From the NCBI GenBank assembly GCA_943369665.1, contig CALRNX020000008.1:62001-126000 (forward strand): 64,000 nt of DNA. Reading direction: 5' to 3'. The position numbers were made by a program, and so were the translations under genes. This DNA is from UKL13-3 sp943369665 (GTDB lineage: Bacteria; Bacteroidota; Bacteroidia; UKL13-3). Position 1 is the first letter of the stretch. Each line of letters opens with the position of its first letter. Of this stretch, positions 44,383 to 53,703 are shown in pieces. The notes beneath the pieces were generated by a model. It was given only the letters and a program-made list of their open reading frames with translations. It did not search any database and was not told where the DNA came from.

Positions 44383-45331
44383 ATGAAAAGATTTCTCGCC
44401 TTATTCGTTTTAAGTGGAATGATTACCCTGCACTCATGCAAAAAAAGATTCTGATGACAAAAAGGAATCAACAACCACTACTTCAACTACCGGCACTACA
44501 ACTACTGTAGATGAGAGACAAAAAGCAATCGATGATTATAATGCCAATTACCTTGCTTCAAACGTTACGAATGCAGAACTCGCCTGGAGTGGAAATACGG
44601 CAAATTGTGAAGCAGGAACGGTATCTCAGTTATCTCACGACCGAATGATTCAGCGTATCAATTATTTTAGAAGACAAGTTGGATTCACCGAACAAATTAC
44701 ACTCGACACTTCAAAAAGTGCATCATCACAAGATTGCTCATTAATGATGAAAGCGAACAATCAGTTAAACCATTTTCCTCCTACAACCTGGAGTTGCTAT
44801 ACAGCGGCAGGAGCTGGTGCTGCCAGCAGTTCTAATCTTTCGTTAGGCTCACATAGCACTGCCTCGCTTACCGGGCAAATGCAAGATAACGGTGTAAATA
44901 ATACTGCTGCCGGTCATAGAAGATGGATTCTATACTCAGGCCTCCAAACGGTAGGACACGGATCTACAGATGCATCGAGTAATTTATATGTGATTCATAA
45001 TTATGGTAACCCCAAAGCTCCAAGCACACCGGAATTTATTTCATGGCCCCCAAAAGGTTATGTGTTAAAGAATCTTGTATTTCCGAGATGGTCATTCAGT
45101 ATTCCTAATGCTGATTTAAGTAACGCTACAGTTACTATGACAAGCAACAGCAATGATATTATGCTTTCTAAAGAACCATATCAAAATGGTTATGGAGACA
45201 ATACAGTGGTGTGGGTTCCACAAATTACATCATCAACAACCGATACAAAATATACTGTCACAGTAGGGAATGTAATCGTAGGCGGAGAAATAAAAAGCTA
45301 TACTTATAATGTAATATCTATTAATCCGTAA
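44383..45331 (+). CDS. CAP-domain lipoprotein with frameshift in an A7 run
   Basis: The frame from ATG 44383 gives a lipoprotein signal (MKRFLALFVLSGMITLHSC) and then hits TGA at 44452 after the run AAAAAAA (44440-44446). With one A fewer the frame continues as KKDSDDKKESTTTTS through to the long downstream frame ending at 45331, giving about 315 aa. The downstream part is a CAP (SCP/PR-1) domain: HDRMIQRINYFRRQVGF, SLMMKANNQLNHFPP, SNLSLGS and MQDNGVNNTAAGHRRWIL. CAP proteins are exported, often lipid-binding. Either a sequencing error, a pseudogene, or slippage in the A7 run. A start at 44645 would lack a signal. Confidence 0.8.
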
Positions 45332-45557
45332 ATAATTTCTTGCTTCTCTTTATATGGGTGAGTTCGTAGCATCAGAAGAACGTTGTTCAAAGTGACTCTG
45401 AACTCCCTTATTGTTTAGCGATTTTGTATGGAGTGTCGGCCTACATTAAAACCCAGGAGGAGCTTATCATGTATGGGTATCTGGCCGAATAATCAAGACA
45501 TTAAATTATTTAGCTAATGCTATTTTTTTTGGTTGATACAAAATGTAAATTGCCCGC

Positions 45558-46265
45558 ATGAAACAACTTTTTACAAAAATTTGCTGTATCCTGTTTTGCA
45601 TTGGCTTTTACCATGAAGTGAAAGGACAAGCAGCATTGGTCGTACTTATTTTTGGAGACAAACTTGCCACCGAAAAATTTCACCTCAGCATTGATTTGGG
45701 AGTGGATGCAACTTCTCTTCCCAATATACCGGGATCGGAACGAAAATTAAATCCGTATTTCGGGATGGGTACTTTTATCAAGCTAAACGATAAGTGGGCT
45801 TTAACCCCGGAGTTTAAACCGCTTTCACCAAAGGGTGCCCAAAACACCAAGCCTGTTTACGATTATGGTTCAATCCTTAAAAATCCTGAGTACAGGATTG
45901 ACCTCAACTATATTGATGTTCCGGTATTGTTGCAATACAAAATCACCAAACAATTATTCGTATCGGCCGGTCCCCAAGTCAGCTTTTTAACAGGAGCCAA
46001 ACAGCATACGGAAGGCGAAAGCATTACGCTGGGAAGATCGTTTGAAGTGCGGGAAGATGTTAAGTCTACGTTTAACCCAATTTATTTCCAGGTTCCATTA
46101 GAATTGGGTTATTCCTTATCAACCCAGGTAGGCGGAAAAGGAATGGATTTAAAAATCAGGTACACCATCGGTGTTTCCGACATGGTTTCAAATTCAACTT
46201 ATGGCTCAACGAAGGGATCCTCACTTCTTGTTTTCTTATCTTTTCCTTTTATTAAAGCAGACTAA
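45558..46265 (+). CDS. Outer-membrane beta-barrel protein (PorT-like)
   Basis: 235 aa. The signal is ICCILFCIGFYHEVKGQ. The body is an eight-stranded barrel type: FHLSIDLGVDATSL, KLNPYFGMGTFIKLND, YRIDLNYIDVPVLLQYKIT (the typical second-half strand of the PorT/OMP_b-brl_2 family), FVSAGPQVSFLTG, and an end at FLSFPFIKAD. Such proteins occur both as T9SS parts and as unrelated small barrels; I cannot decide. Stands between the CAP gene and a convergent DUF481-like gene. Confidence 0.78.
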   Translation: MKQLFTKICCILFCIGFYHEVKGQAALVVLIFGDKLATEKFHLSIDLGVDATSLPNIPGSERKLNPYFGMGTFIKLNDKWALTPEFKPLSPKGAQNTKPVYDYGSILKNPEYRIDLNYIDVPVLLQYKITKQLFVSAGPQVSFLTGAKQHTEGESITLGRSFEVREDVKSTFNPIYFQVPLELGYSLSTQVGGKGMDLKIRYTIGVSDMVSNSTYGSTKGSSLLVFLSFPFIKAD

Positions 46266-46286
46266 ATTTACCTGCCTAATTATAGA

Positions 46287-47303
46287 TTACTGAATTTCGT
46301 ACGCCAATGAAAATACCACACCATAATCAAGGGCTTTTTGGTTGGTTGACGGAGATCTGCTATCGTAGTTATGATACAAAGTAAGGTTAAACGAAAAATC
46401 AGTTATGATCTTCCACGAAACGGCAAAATCACCATCCTGCCTTATCCGGCCATTTTGGTATACACCAAAATAAACTGTTTGTGAAGTCCCAATCGTAACC
46501 TTAGGCTTTTGAAACCGGTAAAAATTATAGGTTAATGTAAGCGGGACTTCGGATAACAAACCACTCTCCTTTTCATTCGTTCCGATTTCCTGGTTCAACA
46601 CATAACCAACCATACATTTGGCCTGCATATTGGGACGTGCTAAAAAACGACTCCCGAAGCCTATACCTTGCTGAGTGCGCCTGATAAGCCCCAACTCAAT
46701 GTTTCGCTGGTAATTTAAACCCAATTGACTAAACCAAATCGAATTGTAAAAATAATTTCCCTGTAAGGTTATATTTTCCCTGTCGCGCGAAAATTCATTA
46801 TTCTCCTGGGTCATAATGGTCGAAGCATTTAGCTTTGCTTCAATACGTTCCTTTACATATCCGAGTCGGCCATCAAAATTCAAACGACCAACATCACTTG
46901 ATTTGGTATAGCTATAACCCGCACCTAAATATGCATTTAAGGATTGCCAGAATGTTTTGCCAAAAGTTCCAACATGCACAGTAGTGCTTAAATAAAGGTC
47001 TGTTGTATCATAAAACGTAACCATTTTCACCATGCCATCCGTTTTTGAGGCATGCAAATATCCAATATACGTTTGCCGGAAAACCGTTTCCACCCTAAGC
47101 AATTTCGATTGCACATGCATTGTTTTTACTTTATCCAATTGAAACGTTACTTCCGAAATATCTACAGGTTTAAAACGAACAATTGCGAGGTCAATATCTT
47201 TTAATTTACCCACCAACACAGTACCATTCATCATGTACAAAGTATCCTGCGCAGAAGCGTTACCGGTTAGAGCGAGTAAAAGCAAGAAGAAGCACAGGCG
47301 CAT
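46287..47303 (-). CDS. DUF481/YdiY-like outer-membrane protein
   Basis: 338 aa. Signal FLLLLALTGNASAQ. The N-terminal DTLYMMNGTVLVGKLKDID with a following FQLDKVKTM is a small SH3-like part. The remainder is a barrel with alternate strands (YLGAGYSYTKSSDVGRLNF, GNYFYNSIWFSQLGLNYQRN) and a last LTLYHNYDSRSP. That order matches DUF481 (YdiY-like). Function unknown. Faces etfB from the TPR gene side; no operon partner downstream. Confidence 0.75.
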   Translation of the reverse strand: MRLCFFLLLLALTGNASAQDTLYMMNGTVLVGKLKDIDLAIVRFKPVDISEVTFQLDKVKTMHVQSKLLRVETVFRQTYIGYLHASKTDGMVKMVTFYDTTDLYLSTTVHVGTFGKTFWQSLNAYLGAGYSYTKSSDVGRLNFDGRLGYVKERIEAKLNASTIMTQENNEFSRDRENITLQGNYFYNSIWFSQLGLNYQRNIELGLIRRTQQGIGFGSRFLARPNMQAKCMVGYVLNQEIGTNEKESGLLSEVPLTLTYNFYRFQKPKVTIGTSQTVYFGVYQNGRIRQDGDFAVSWKIITDFSFNLTLYHNYDSRSPSTNQKALDYGVVFSLAYEIQ

Positions 47304-47382
47304 ATCAAATAGTGTGATGCAAGTATAAGATTTGAAAAGTATATTCCGAATGCTGAAAATAGTTTACGGTTTAGAATAACCT

Positions 47383-47697
47383 TTAATAGATTAACGCATC
47401 AATTGCACTCCGAAACTCATTCACTGTTTTCCTATCCCCTTTGAGTTGTGCTTCGCTCATACCTTTTTCATATAAAGTGATCGCCTCTGTTTCGTTTGTT
47501 GTTTCCAGCAATTTTCCGAGCTGGTAATAAGCCGCCACGTAATGTTCATCTGCTGAGATGATGGCTTTAAACAACCTTTCCGCTTCTGCCTGCTGGTTCA
47601 TTCCAAGGTATTCCATAGCCAAGGCATATTGCAGAAACAAATCAAGCGGTTGTTCTTCAAGCATTTCGATGAGTTTTTGCAATCGTAAATTTGACAT
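47383..47697 (-). CDS. Small TPR protein
   Basis: 104 aa from ATG 47697 (MSNLRLQKLIEMLEEQP); an ATG at 47742 would extend into the etfB promoter. Tetratricopeptide-like repeats: FLQYALAMEYLGMNQQAEAE (first), then VAAYYQLGKLLETTNETEAI and a third helix pair. TPRs mediate protein contacts; the partner is unknown. It is divergent from etfB, so the two share a control region of 54 bases. Confidence 0.8.
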   Translation of the reverse strand: MSNLRLQKLIEMLEEQPLDLFLQYALAMEYLGMNQQAEAERLFKAIISADEHYVAAYYQLGKLLETTNETEAITLYEKGMSEAQLKGDRKTVNEFRSAIDALIY

Positions 47698-47719
47698 TTT
47701 TCTAAAAACAAAATTTGAG

Positions 47720-47727
47720 TACTTTTG
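47720..47727 (+). promoter_or_regulatory. -7 promoter box of etfB
   Basis: TACTTTTG followed by CC, a perfect TAnnTTTG match, 32 bases before the etfB ATG (47752). It decides the start: an in-frame ATG at 47725 lies inside the box. Confidence 0.6.
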
Positions 47728-47751
47728 CCTTCCTTTATTCAAAACAAAAGT

Positions 47752-48489
47752 ATGAAGATATTAGTTTGCGTAAGCAACGTGCCCGACACGACAACAAAGG
47801 TAACTTTTACCGACAATAACACGAAGTTTAATACGGCTGGTGTACAGTTTATCATCAACCCATACGATGAATTAGCCTTAACCCGTGCTTTAGAAATAAC
47901 AGAAAAACAAGGTGGAACAGTAAGTACTGTTACTGTTGGTTTGGCCGACACAGATGCAAGCATTCGCAAAGCATTGGCTATAGGAGCAACTGATGCTACA
48001 CGTATCAATGCAGAACCAACAAGTGCCTATTTTGTTGCCGAGCAAATTGCTGCTTATGCAAAAGGACAAGGATTTGACCTGATCTTAACCGGACGTGAAA
48101 GTATCGATTACAATGGAGGACAGGTGGCTGGTTTATTGGGCGAAATGCTTGAGATCCCTTCAGTAAACGTGATCACGAAAATTGATATTGAAAACGGTGT
48201 TGCAACCATGGAACGTGATATTGATGGTGGTAAAGAAAAGCTAAGCTGCAAATTACCTTTGGTGGCAAGCGCACAAAAGGATTTAACCGAGCCTCGTATT
48301 CCAAACATGCGTGGAATCATGGCGGCTCGTACCAAACCATTAAATGTTATCGAACCGGTATCAGGTGAATTAACCTCAGCGACAATCGGCTTTGATCTGC
48401 CGGCACCAAAAGGTGGCGTTAAATTGATCCCGGCCGATCAGGCAGAACAATTAATTGATCTATTACACAACGAAGCAAAAATTATATAA
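47752..48489 (+). CDS. etfB: Electron transfer flavoprotein, beta subunit
   Basis: 245 aa from ATG 47752. EtfB binds AMP and pairs with EtfA to carry electrons from acyl-CoA dehydrogenases to the respiratory quinone pool. Family features: MKILVCVSNVPDTTTKVTF, INPYDELALTRALEIT, VSTVTVGLADTDASIRKALAIGATDA, LILTGRESIDYNGGQVAGLLGE and LPLVASAQKDLTEPRIPNMRGI, which includes the recognition loop. EtfA follows after 109 bases. Start chosen because the -7 box occupies the region of the alternative ATG. Confidence 0.95.
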   Translation: MKILVCVSNVPDTTTKVTFTDNNTKFNTAGVQFIINPYDELALTRALEITEKQGGTVSTVTVGLADTDASIRKALAIGATDATRINAEPTSAYFVAEQIAAYAKGQGFDLILTGRESIDYNGGQVAGLLGEMLEIPSVNVITKIDIENGVATMERDIDGGKEKLSCKLPLVASAQKDLTEPRIPNMRGIMAARTKPLNVIEPVSGELTSATIGFDLPAPKGGVKLIPADQAEQLIDLLHNEAKII

Positions 48490-48598
48490 TCTGTTAATTA
48501 TGTTAATGAAGCAAAATGTTAATCTGTTTTCACAATTAACATGCCCAACACAATTTAACATACTCAACAATTAACGAACCACATAATCAACTAAAAAC
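48490..48598. other. etfB-etfA intergenic stretch with stutter repeats
   Basis: Repeated TTAAT/TTAAC units; TTAACATACTCAACA at 48555 recurs at 58839 upstream of the THUMP gene. No hairpin terminator, so etfA is likely co-transcribed. Confidence 0.5.
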
Positions 48599-49570
48599 AT
48601 GAGCATACTAGTATTTGCAGAAAGTATAGACGGAATCTTCAAAAAATCAACATTTGAAGCGGTAAGTTATGGCAGTCAGATTGCACAAAAAACTTCATCA
48701 AATTGTGTAGCCGTTTCAATCGGAAACGTAGACGACAGTAAACTTGCCGAGTTAGCATCATATGGTGCCGATAAAATTGTAAGCATAAAAAGCGATAAAC
48801 TAAATAGCTTTTCAGCTCAGGCTTTTGCCAAAGCAATTGCAAACATTGCTGTTGCCGAAGGCTCTAACGTTATTGTTATATCAAACACTTACAGCGGAAA
48901 ATCTGTAGCCCCTCGTATTGCAGCTAAGTTAAAAGCTGGTATTGCAAGTGGAGTTATTTCTTACCCGGATACAGCTGCAGGGTTCAAAGTTCGCAGAAGT
49001 GTTTTCTCAGGAAAAGCATTTGCCGATGTAGATATTAAAACAACTGCCAAAGTTTTAGCTATTACTCCGAATACTTTTGATCTGGTACAAAACAGCAAAC
49101 CGGCAAACATCACAACTGCAGACGGAGGTTTAACCGATGCTGATTTTATTACCAATACAATTGAAGTTTCCCGCGTTACCGGAAAAATTCCGTTGACGGA
49201 GGCGGAAATTGTGATCAGCGGTGGACGTGGATTAAAAGGCCCCGAAAACTGGGGAATGATCGAAGAGCTCGCTACAATTTTAGGCGCAGCAACAGCTTGT
49301 TCGAAACCGGTGAGCGATATGGATTGGAGACCACACTCAGAGCATGTTGGCCAAACGGGGATTACCATTAAACCAAACTTATACATTGCAGTAGGCATTA
49401 GCGGAGCAATCCAACATCTTGCCGGTGTAAGTTCAAGTAAGGTGATTGTTGCCATCAACAAAGACCCTGAAGCTCCTTTCTTTAAAGCGGCCGATTACGG
49501 TATTGTAGGTGATGCATTTGAAGTTATGCCTAAAATTATTGAAGCGGCTAAAAAACTGAAAGCACACTAA
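48599..49570 (+). CDS. etfA: Electron transfer flavoprotein, alpha subunit
   Basis: 323 aa. Domain I is at residues 1-190 (SILVFAESIDGIFKKS, SCVAVSIGNVDDSKL, VISNTYSGKSVAPRIAAKL). The C-terminal FAD domain is clear: ISGGRGLKGPENWGMIEELA, CSKPVSDMDWRPHSEHVGQTG, PNLYIAVGISGAIQHLAGV, VIVAINKDPEAPFFKAADYG. It holds the FAD that passes electrons between dehydrogenases and ETF-quinone oxidoreductase. A perfect terminator follows, ending the etf operon. Confidence 0.95.
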   Translation: MSILVFAESIDGIFKKSTFEAVSYGSQIAQKTSSNCVAVSIGNVDDSKLAELASYGADKIVSIKSDKLNSFSAQAFAKAIANIAVAEGSNVIVISNTYSGKSVAPRIAAKLKAGIASGVISYPDTAAGFKVRRSVFSGKAFADVDIKTTAKVLAITPNTFDLVQNSKPANITTADGGLTDADFITNTIEVSRVTGKIPLTEAEIVISGGRGLKGPENWGMIEELATILGAATACSKPVSDMDWRPHSEHVGQTGITIKPNLYIAVGISGAIQHLAGVSSSKVIVAINKDPEAPFFKAADYGIVGDAFEVMPKIIEAAKKLKAH

Positions 49571-49594
49571 TTTCACCGTTAGTATAACTTATCC

Positions 49595-49632
49595 AAAAGC
49601 TCCATTGAACTGAGTTCAATGGAGCTTTTTTT
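49595..49632 (+). terminator. Rho-independent terminator after etfA
   Basis: AAAAGCTCCATTGAAC and its perfect reverse complement around a TGA loop, followed by TTTTTTT, 25 bases after the etfA stop. Confidence 0.9.
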
Positions 49633-49698
49633 ATACTACCAAAATTTAATCTCGATATACCCTATTTCCCATTTAATACACTTTGGCAAAACAGACTG

Positions 49699-50601
49699 AT
49701 GAAAAAAAGCACCTACAAAAAAAATTTGAGTCTTGTCTGTTTATTGATTAGTCTTTCACTGAATGCCCAAGTGGATATTAAAAACCTCGATAACGAAACA
49801 GTCGGCCAAAGATGGGAAACAGACAGTGCCAGCAAAAAAAGCAAATTCCAGATCACACCCTATCAACCTGTTTATGTTTTAATTGCCAACTACTCCAACG
49901 ATCCAAATACGGCTCCCGTTAGCTTCAATCCTGCCTACTCATCAGATAGCGGTTCCGTGATTCCGCTCAAACAAACTGAACTTAAATTTCAACTCAGCTT
50001 TAAAACGAAGATCCTCCAGGATATTTTTTGGGGCCATGGAAATCTTTGGGCTGCATATACTCAAACCAGCAGATGCCAATTGTATAATACAAATCTTTCC
50101 CGCGCTTTTCACGAAACAAATTATGAACCTGAATTTATTTTAAACTTTTCAACCAACTACAATATTTTAGGATTAAAAGGAAAGCTGCTTGGTATTTCGT
50201 TTAACCATCAAAGCAATGGACGAGCAACACCATTGTCCCGGAGTTGGAACAGGATTATTGGCCAGGCCATGTTTGATAGAGAAGGATGGGGATTGCGCCT
50301 GAGGGCGTGGTACCGACTGGAAGATGATGATGACGAAAACCCTCAAATTGCTCAGTACATCGGAGTGGGAGATATCTTAGTAACCCATACCTGGAAACAC
50401 CATCAGTTTTCTGCATTGCTTCGCAACAACCTGAATATGCATGACAACAGGGGATCCATTTTACTCGATTGGGCCATTCCCATCTCAGGACATTTGAAAG
50501 GTTATATCCAATTTTTTAATGGATATGGAGAAAGTGTTATTGATTACAATCACCGGCAAACCACAATTGGCGTGGGCGTAAGCTTGATAAACTGGAGATA
50601 G
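49699..50601 (+). CDS. pldA: Outer-membrane phospholipase A
   Basis: 300 aa. The signal is LVCLLISLSLNAQ. PldA is a barrel that hydrolyses phospholipids in the outer leaflet, calcium-dependent, with a Ser/His/Asn triad. Seen: YQPVYVLIANYSNDPNTAP (N-terminal family motif), GHGNLWAAYTQTS, GISFNHQSNGRATPLSRSWNR (His and Ser of the catalytic site and calcium ligands), and IQFFNGYGESVIDYNH near the end. It ends in an aromatic-rich strand GVGVSLINWR. This suggests active repair or release of outer-membrane lipid. A terminator precedes it. Confidence 0.9.
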   Translation: MKKSTYKKNLSLVCLLISLSLNAQVDIKNLDNETVGQRWETDSASKKSKFQITPYQPVYVLIANYSNDPNTAPVSFNPAYSSDSGSVIPLKQTELKFQLSFKTKILQDIFWGHGNLWAAYTQTSRCQLYNTNLSRAFHETNYEPEFILNFSTNYNILGLKGKLLGISFNHQSNGRATPLSRSWNRIIGQAMFDREGWGLRLRAWYRLEDDDDENPQIAQYIGVGDILVTHTWKHHQFSALLRNNLNMHDNRGSILLDWAIPISGHLKGYIQFFNGYGESVIDYNHRQTTIGVGVSLINWR

Positions 50602-50697
50602 ACCGACCAAACGACCACATTTTCATGTAGCCATATAATGACAAACGGGTATCCTCAAAAAATGTATTATTGTAGGTAAATAATATACGACCGAATC

Positions 50698-52926
50698 ATG
50701 AAAAAAATCTTTTACTTGTTTCTATTTGCTCTTATCAGCAATTGCATAAATGCCGCTAATGGTGATACAACAGTAGTGCGTGTGTGGGATAAATTTCCAA
50801 TGACTGCATATGGCGCTTTTGATAAAAAAGTGCTTTTACCTTCATCTTCCCAAAAGCACCAACGTATCCTCCTCAAATTTACCTTGGGTTGTACCAGCAA
50901 TGGACAATGCGAATGGGATTATGACCTGGAATTGTACGTACGAAAAAAAACGGGAGCCAAAGATTCTACACTTAACCAGGCTCCATATTTAAAAGTAAAC
51001 AATGTAGCCAAAGATTCGGTTTCTTATTCGACTGATACTACCTGGGTGAATGTGTTTAATACAGCTACCAAACTTACAGATTCGGTTCCTGCAGCAACCA
51101 TGCTGATTACGTTGTATGCAGACTCACTTAACCATCCGCTTACCGTAACGGATTCAATGACGGTTTTCACTGCCAATTACTATCGGTACTCATTTGATTC
51201 AACGGGCAAAAAAATAGATTCAAATTGGGTTGGAGCTACACATACGCTTTACCAACACTATACTCCCTACTACACTGTATTTGATGTGTACGAGAGCTAT
51301 GAATTGGGCCGTTTCATTTCGCCTTATGCAAAATATTTCAACAAAAATTTCGAATATGATTATGTGTACGATGTAACCGATTACGCATCATTGCTAAGCG
51401 ACTCAACCGATCTGCGTATTTTTTATTCAGGGTATTCATACGGATTTACAGGAACATGGGATCTAATATACGTTGAAGGGACTCCTGCCAAAGAAGTGAT
51501 CAAAATAGAAAATATATACAATGCAGGATACACTTATGGAGGAACAACTTCAATTGAAGTGGCTTTAAGTGAAAAATCTTTCACTGTTCCTGCTAATGCG
51601 GCTTCGGTAAAGGCTCGAATCATTATTAGTGGACACGGAGGCGAAGGCAACGAAAACTGTGCTGAGTTTTGCCCTAAAAACTATTACCTTAAATTAAACG
51701 ACCAGCAAATTGCGCAACAACTTGTTTGGAGAGATGATTGTGCTTCTAACCCGATTACATCGCAAGGCGGAACATGGATCTATAACAGGGCAAACTGGTG
51801 TCCGGGTGAATTGATCAAACCTTTTGAATACAACTTAAATGTAGCTGCAGGAAGCAATAACACCATTAATATGGATATGGATCCTTTTACAGCCAATGGA
51901 TATGCAGGTTATAAAATCGCGCTTCAACTTATTTATTATAAACCGAATACGTATCAAAACGATGCTGCATTGGAAGAGATTTTAGCGCCAAGCAAAAGTG
52001 TGTGGCACAACAAAACAAATCCGATATGTGATAATGCCAAGGTGATTATTAAAAACTACGGAGCTCAACCACTAACCGATGCTTGGATCTCGGCAACGTT
52101 AGGCAACGGAACACCAACCGGCAAAATGTGGACAGGCAATTTAGCCTATGGAGAATCGGCAGAATTTATTGTGCCTGATCTGATATGGCCGGCAGATCTG
52201 TCGAATACTACTTTTAAAGCAGAGATTAAAACCATTAATGGAAAAAGTATCGATACTGATGAAAACCCGAGTAACAATATGCTTACCTCTCAATTCGACT
52301 TACCGATAACCTTCCCCGGCAGTTTTATTATTGAAACCCGCACCAATAAAAAACCGGAACAAACAGCCTATACGATCACAGATTCAAAAGGGACAATCTA
52401 CAAATCAAGAACATTTAGTGCAGCAAGTACCATCCACAGGGATACCATTACTCTTAGTTATGGCTGCTACACTTTTAAACTGACAGATTCTGGCGAAAAT
52501 GGACTAAGTTGGTGGGGAGCATCATCAGATGGCAACGGAGGGTTAAGGTTTTTAACCTACCAGCCAACCACGGTTTTGAAAACATACAATGTTGTAAACA
52601 ACGCCAGCGGTATGTACACCGATCTGGATTTTGGAGCGTACACCCAGTTAAACTTCAGGGTACAACATGCTGTTGGGGTCGTAGAAACAACTATTAACCC
52701 AGGAGATATCAATGTATATCCAAGTCCTGCCAGTACGACCATATTTGTTGAAGGTGCAACCTTTAAACATGCGATCATCACAGATCTATCGGGTAAACAA
52801 ATTGCAGGTTATACTCAATTTGCAAATGGAATAGATGTACAACCATTGCCAAATGGATTGTACCTGCTAACCCTGACAACCTCCGACAACCAAGTGGTAA
52901 CAAAAAAAATAAGCATACAGAAATAA
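50698..52926 (+). CDS. PNGase F-like T9SS-exported protein
   Basis: 742 aa. Signal YLFLFALISNCINA. Residues about 30-250 resemble the N-terminal domain of peptide-N-glycosidase F: LLKFTLGCTSNGQCEWDYDL carries a CxWD-like strand at the position of the family's catalytic Asp. Residues about 275-425 match the C-terminal part: GHGGEGNENCAEFCPKNYYL, LVWRDDCASNPITSQGGTWI, NRANWCPGELIKPF. A CARDB-like part and a type A sorting domain (INVYPSPASTTIFVEG to TKKISIQK) follow. PNGase F cleaves N-glycans from glycoproteins; the catalytic residues are inferred from pattern only. Confidence 0.78.
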   Translation: MKKIFYLFLFALISNCINAANGDTTVVRVWDKFPMTAYGAFDKKVLLPSSSQKHQRILLKFTLGCTSNGQCEWDYDLELYVRKKTGAKDSTLNQAPYLKVNNVAKDSVSYSTDTTWVNVFNTATKLTDSVPAATMLITLYADSLNHPLTVTDSMTVFTANYYRYSFDSTGKKIDSNWVGATHTLYQHYTPYYTVFDVYESYELGRFISPYAKYFNKNFEYDYVYDVTDYASLLSDSTDLRIFYSGYSYGFTGTWDLIYVEGTPAKEVIKIENIYNAGYTYGGTTSIEVALSEKSFTVPANAASVKARIIISGHGGEGNENCAEFCPKNYYLKLNDQQIAQQLVWRDDCASNPITSQGGTWIYNRANWCPGELIKPFEYNLNVAAGSNNTINMDMDPFTANGYAGYKIALQLIYYKPNTYQNDAALEEILAPSKSVWHNKTNPICDNAKVIIKNYGAQPLTDAWISATLGNGTPTGKMWTGNLAYGESAEFIVPDLIWPADLSNTTFKAEIKTINGKSIDTDENPSNNMLTSQFDLPITFPGSFIIETRTNKKPEQTAYTITDSKGTIYKSRTFSAASTIHRDTITLSYGCYTFKLTDSGENGLSWWGASSDGNGGLRFLTYQPTTVLKTYNVVNNASGMYTDLDFGAYTQLNFRVQHAVGVVETTINPGDINVYPSPASTTIFVEGATFKHAIITDLSGKQIAGYTQFANGIDVQPLPNGLYLLTLTTSDNQVVTKKISIQK

Positions 52927-52944
52927 CCTTGTTTCTATAAAAAG

Positions 52945-52981
52945 TTAAAAGCGGCATCATCCAATTGATGTCGCTTTTTTT
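52945..52981 (+). terminator. Terminator after the PNGase F-like gene
   Basis: AAAAGCGgCATCA pairs with TGATGtCGCTTTT around CATTGG-type loop bases, with seven T at the end. It overlaps an alternative ATG (52965) of the next gene, supporting the later start at 52992. Confidence 0.85.
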
Positions 52982-52991
52982 ATATTGCACC

Positions 52992-53660
52992 ATGCGTCCT
53001 ACAGAAGATTCGTTCATCAATATTCATACACATCATAAACCCAAACTTGCCAATGAGTTTGCTATTCGCAATGCGTATTTAAAATTGAATACCGACAAAC
53101 TAAACAATCTTTCTTATGCGGCTTCTGTAGGATTGCACCCTTGGTTTCTGCAACAATACACCGAATCCGAATGTACCGATCTCTTGATTGAAATGGCAAC
53201 TTCTGAAAAGGTTTTGGCTATCGGAGAAATTGGAATCGATAAAGCAATTGAAACCCCGCTTAAAACACAATTAACATACTTTGAAGCACAACTGAATATT
53301 GCACGTGCTTTGCAAAAGCCACTTATTATTCACGCAGTAAAAAGCTATAACGATTTTATTCCCTATTTAAAAAAGGCTAAGATCCCTTTTATCTTCCACC
53401 GGTTTTCGGGAAATCAACAACAGGCAAACGAACTTTTAAAGCAGAATGCCCATCTTAGTTTTGGGAACAACTTATTTGAAGAGAAATCCGCGCTTACCTT
53501 TAAAGCTGTTCCTTTCGAGCATATTTTCCTTGAAACAGATACTACCCATCAATACGATATAGAAGACATTTACCAAAAAGCCGCTCAATTGAGAGATTTG
53601 GAATTGCATGAGCTAAAATCAATTGTGTTTCATAATTTCGCCCGGGTATTTGGAGGATAA
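52992..53660 (+). CDS. TatD-like metal-dependent hydrolase
   Basis: 222 aa from ATG 52992 (MRPTEDSFINIHTHHKP); shorter than the usual 255-270 aa TatD. Metal-site motifs: INIHTHH (HxH), GEIGIDKAI (metal Glu), PLIIHAVKSYNDF (His), FIFHRFSGN (His), EHIFLETDTTHQYD (catalytic Asp). TatD proteins are metal-dependent 3'-5' exonucleases or related phosphodiesterases. It lies 43 bases upstream of tcdA on the same strand, so the two may be co-transcribed. Confidence 0.85.
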   Translation: MRPTEDSFINIHTHHKPKLANEFAIRNAYLKLNTDKLNNLSYAASVGLHPWFLQQYTESECTDLLIEMATSEKVLAIGEIGIDKAIETPLKTQLTYFEAQLNIARALQKPLIIHAVKSYNDFIPYLKKAKIPFIFHRFSGNQQQANELLKQNAHLSFGNNLFEEKSALTFKAVPFEHIFLETDTTHQYDIEDIYQKAAQLRDLELHELKSIVFHNFARVFGG

Positions 53661-53703
53661 ATATTAGAAGCTTGAAACTAAACGGCAAACAACAAACGCT
53701 AAG

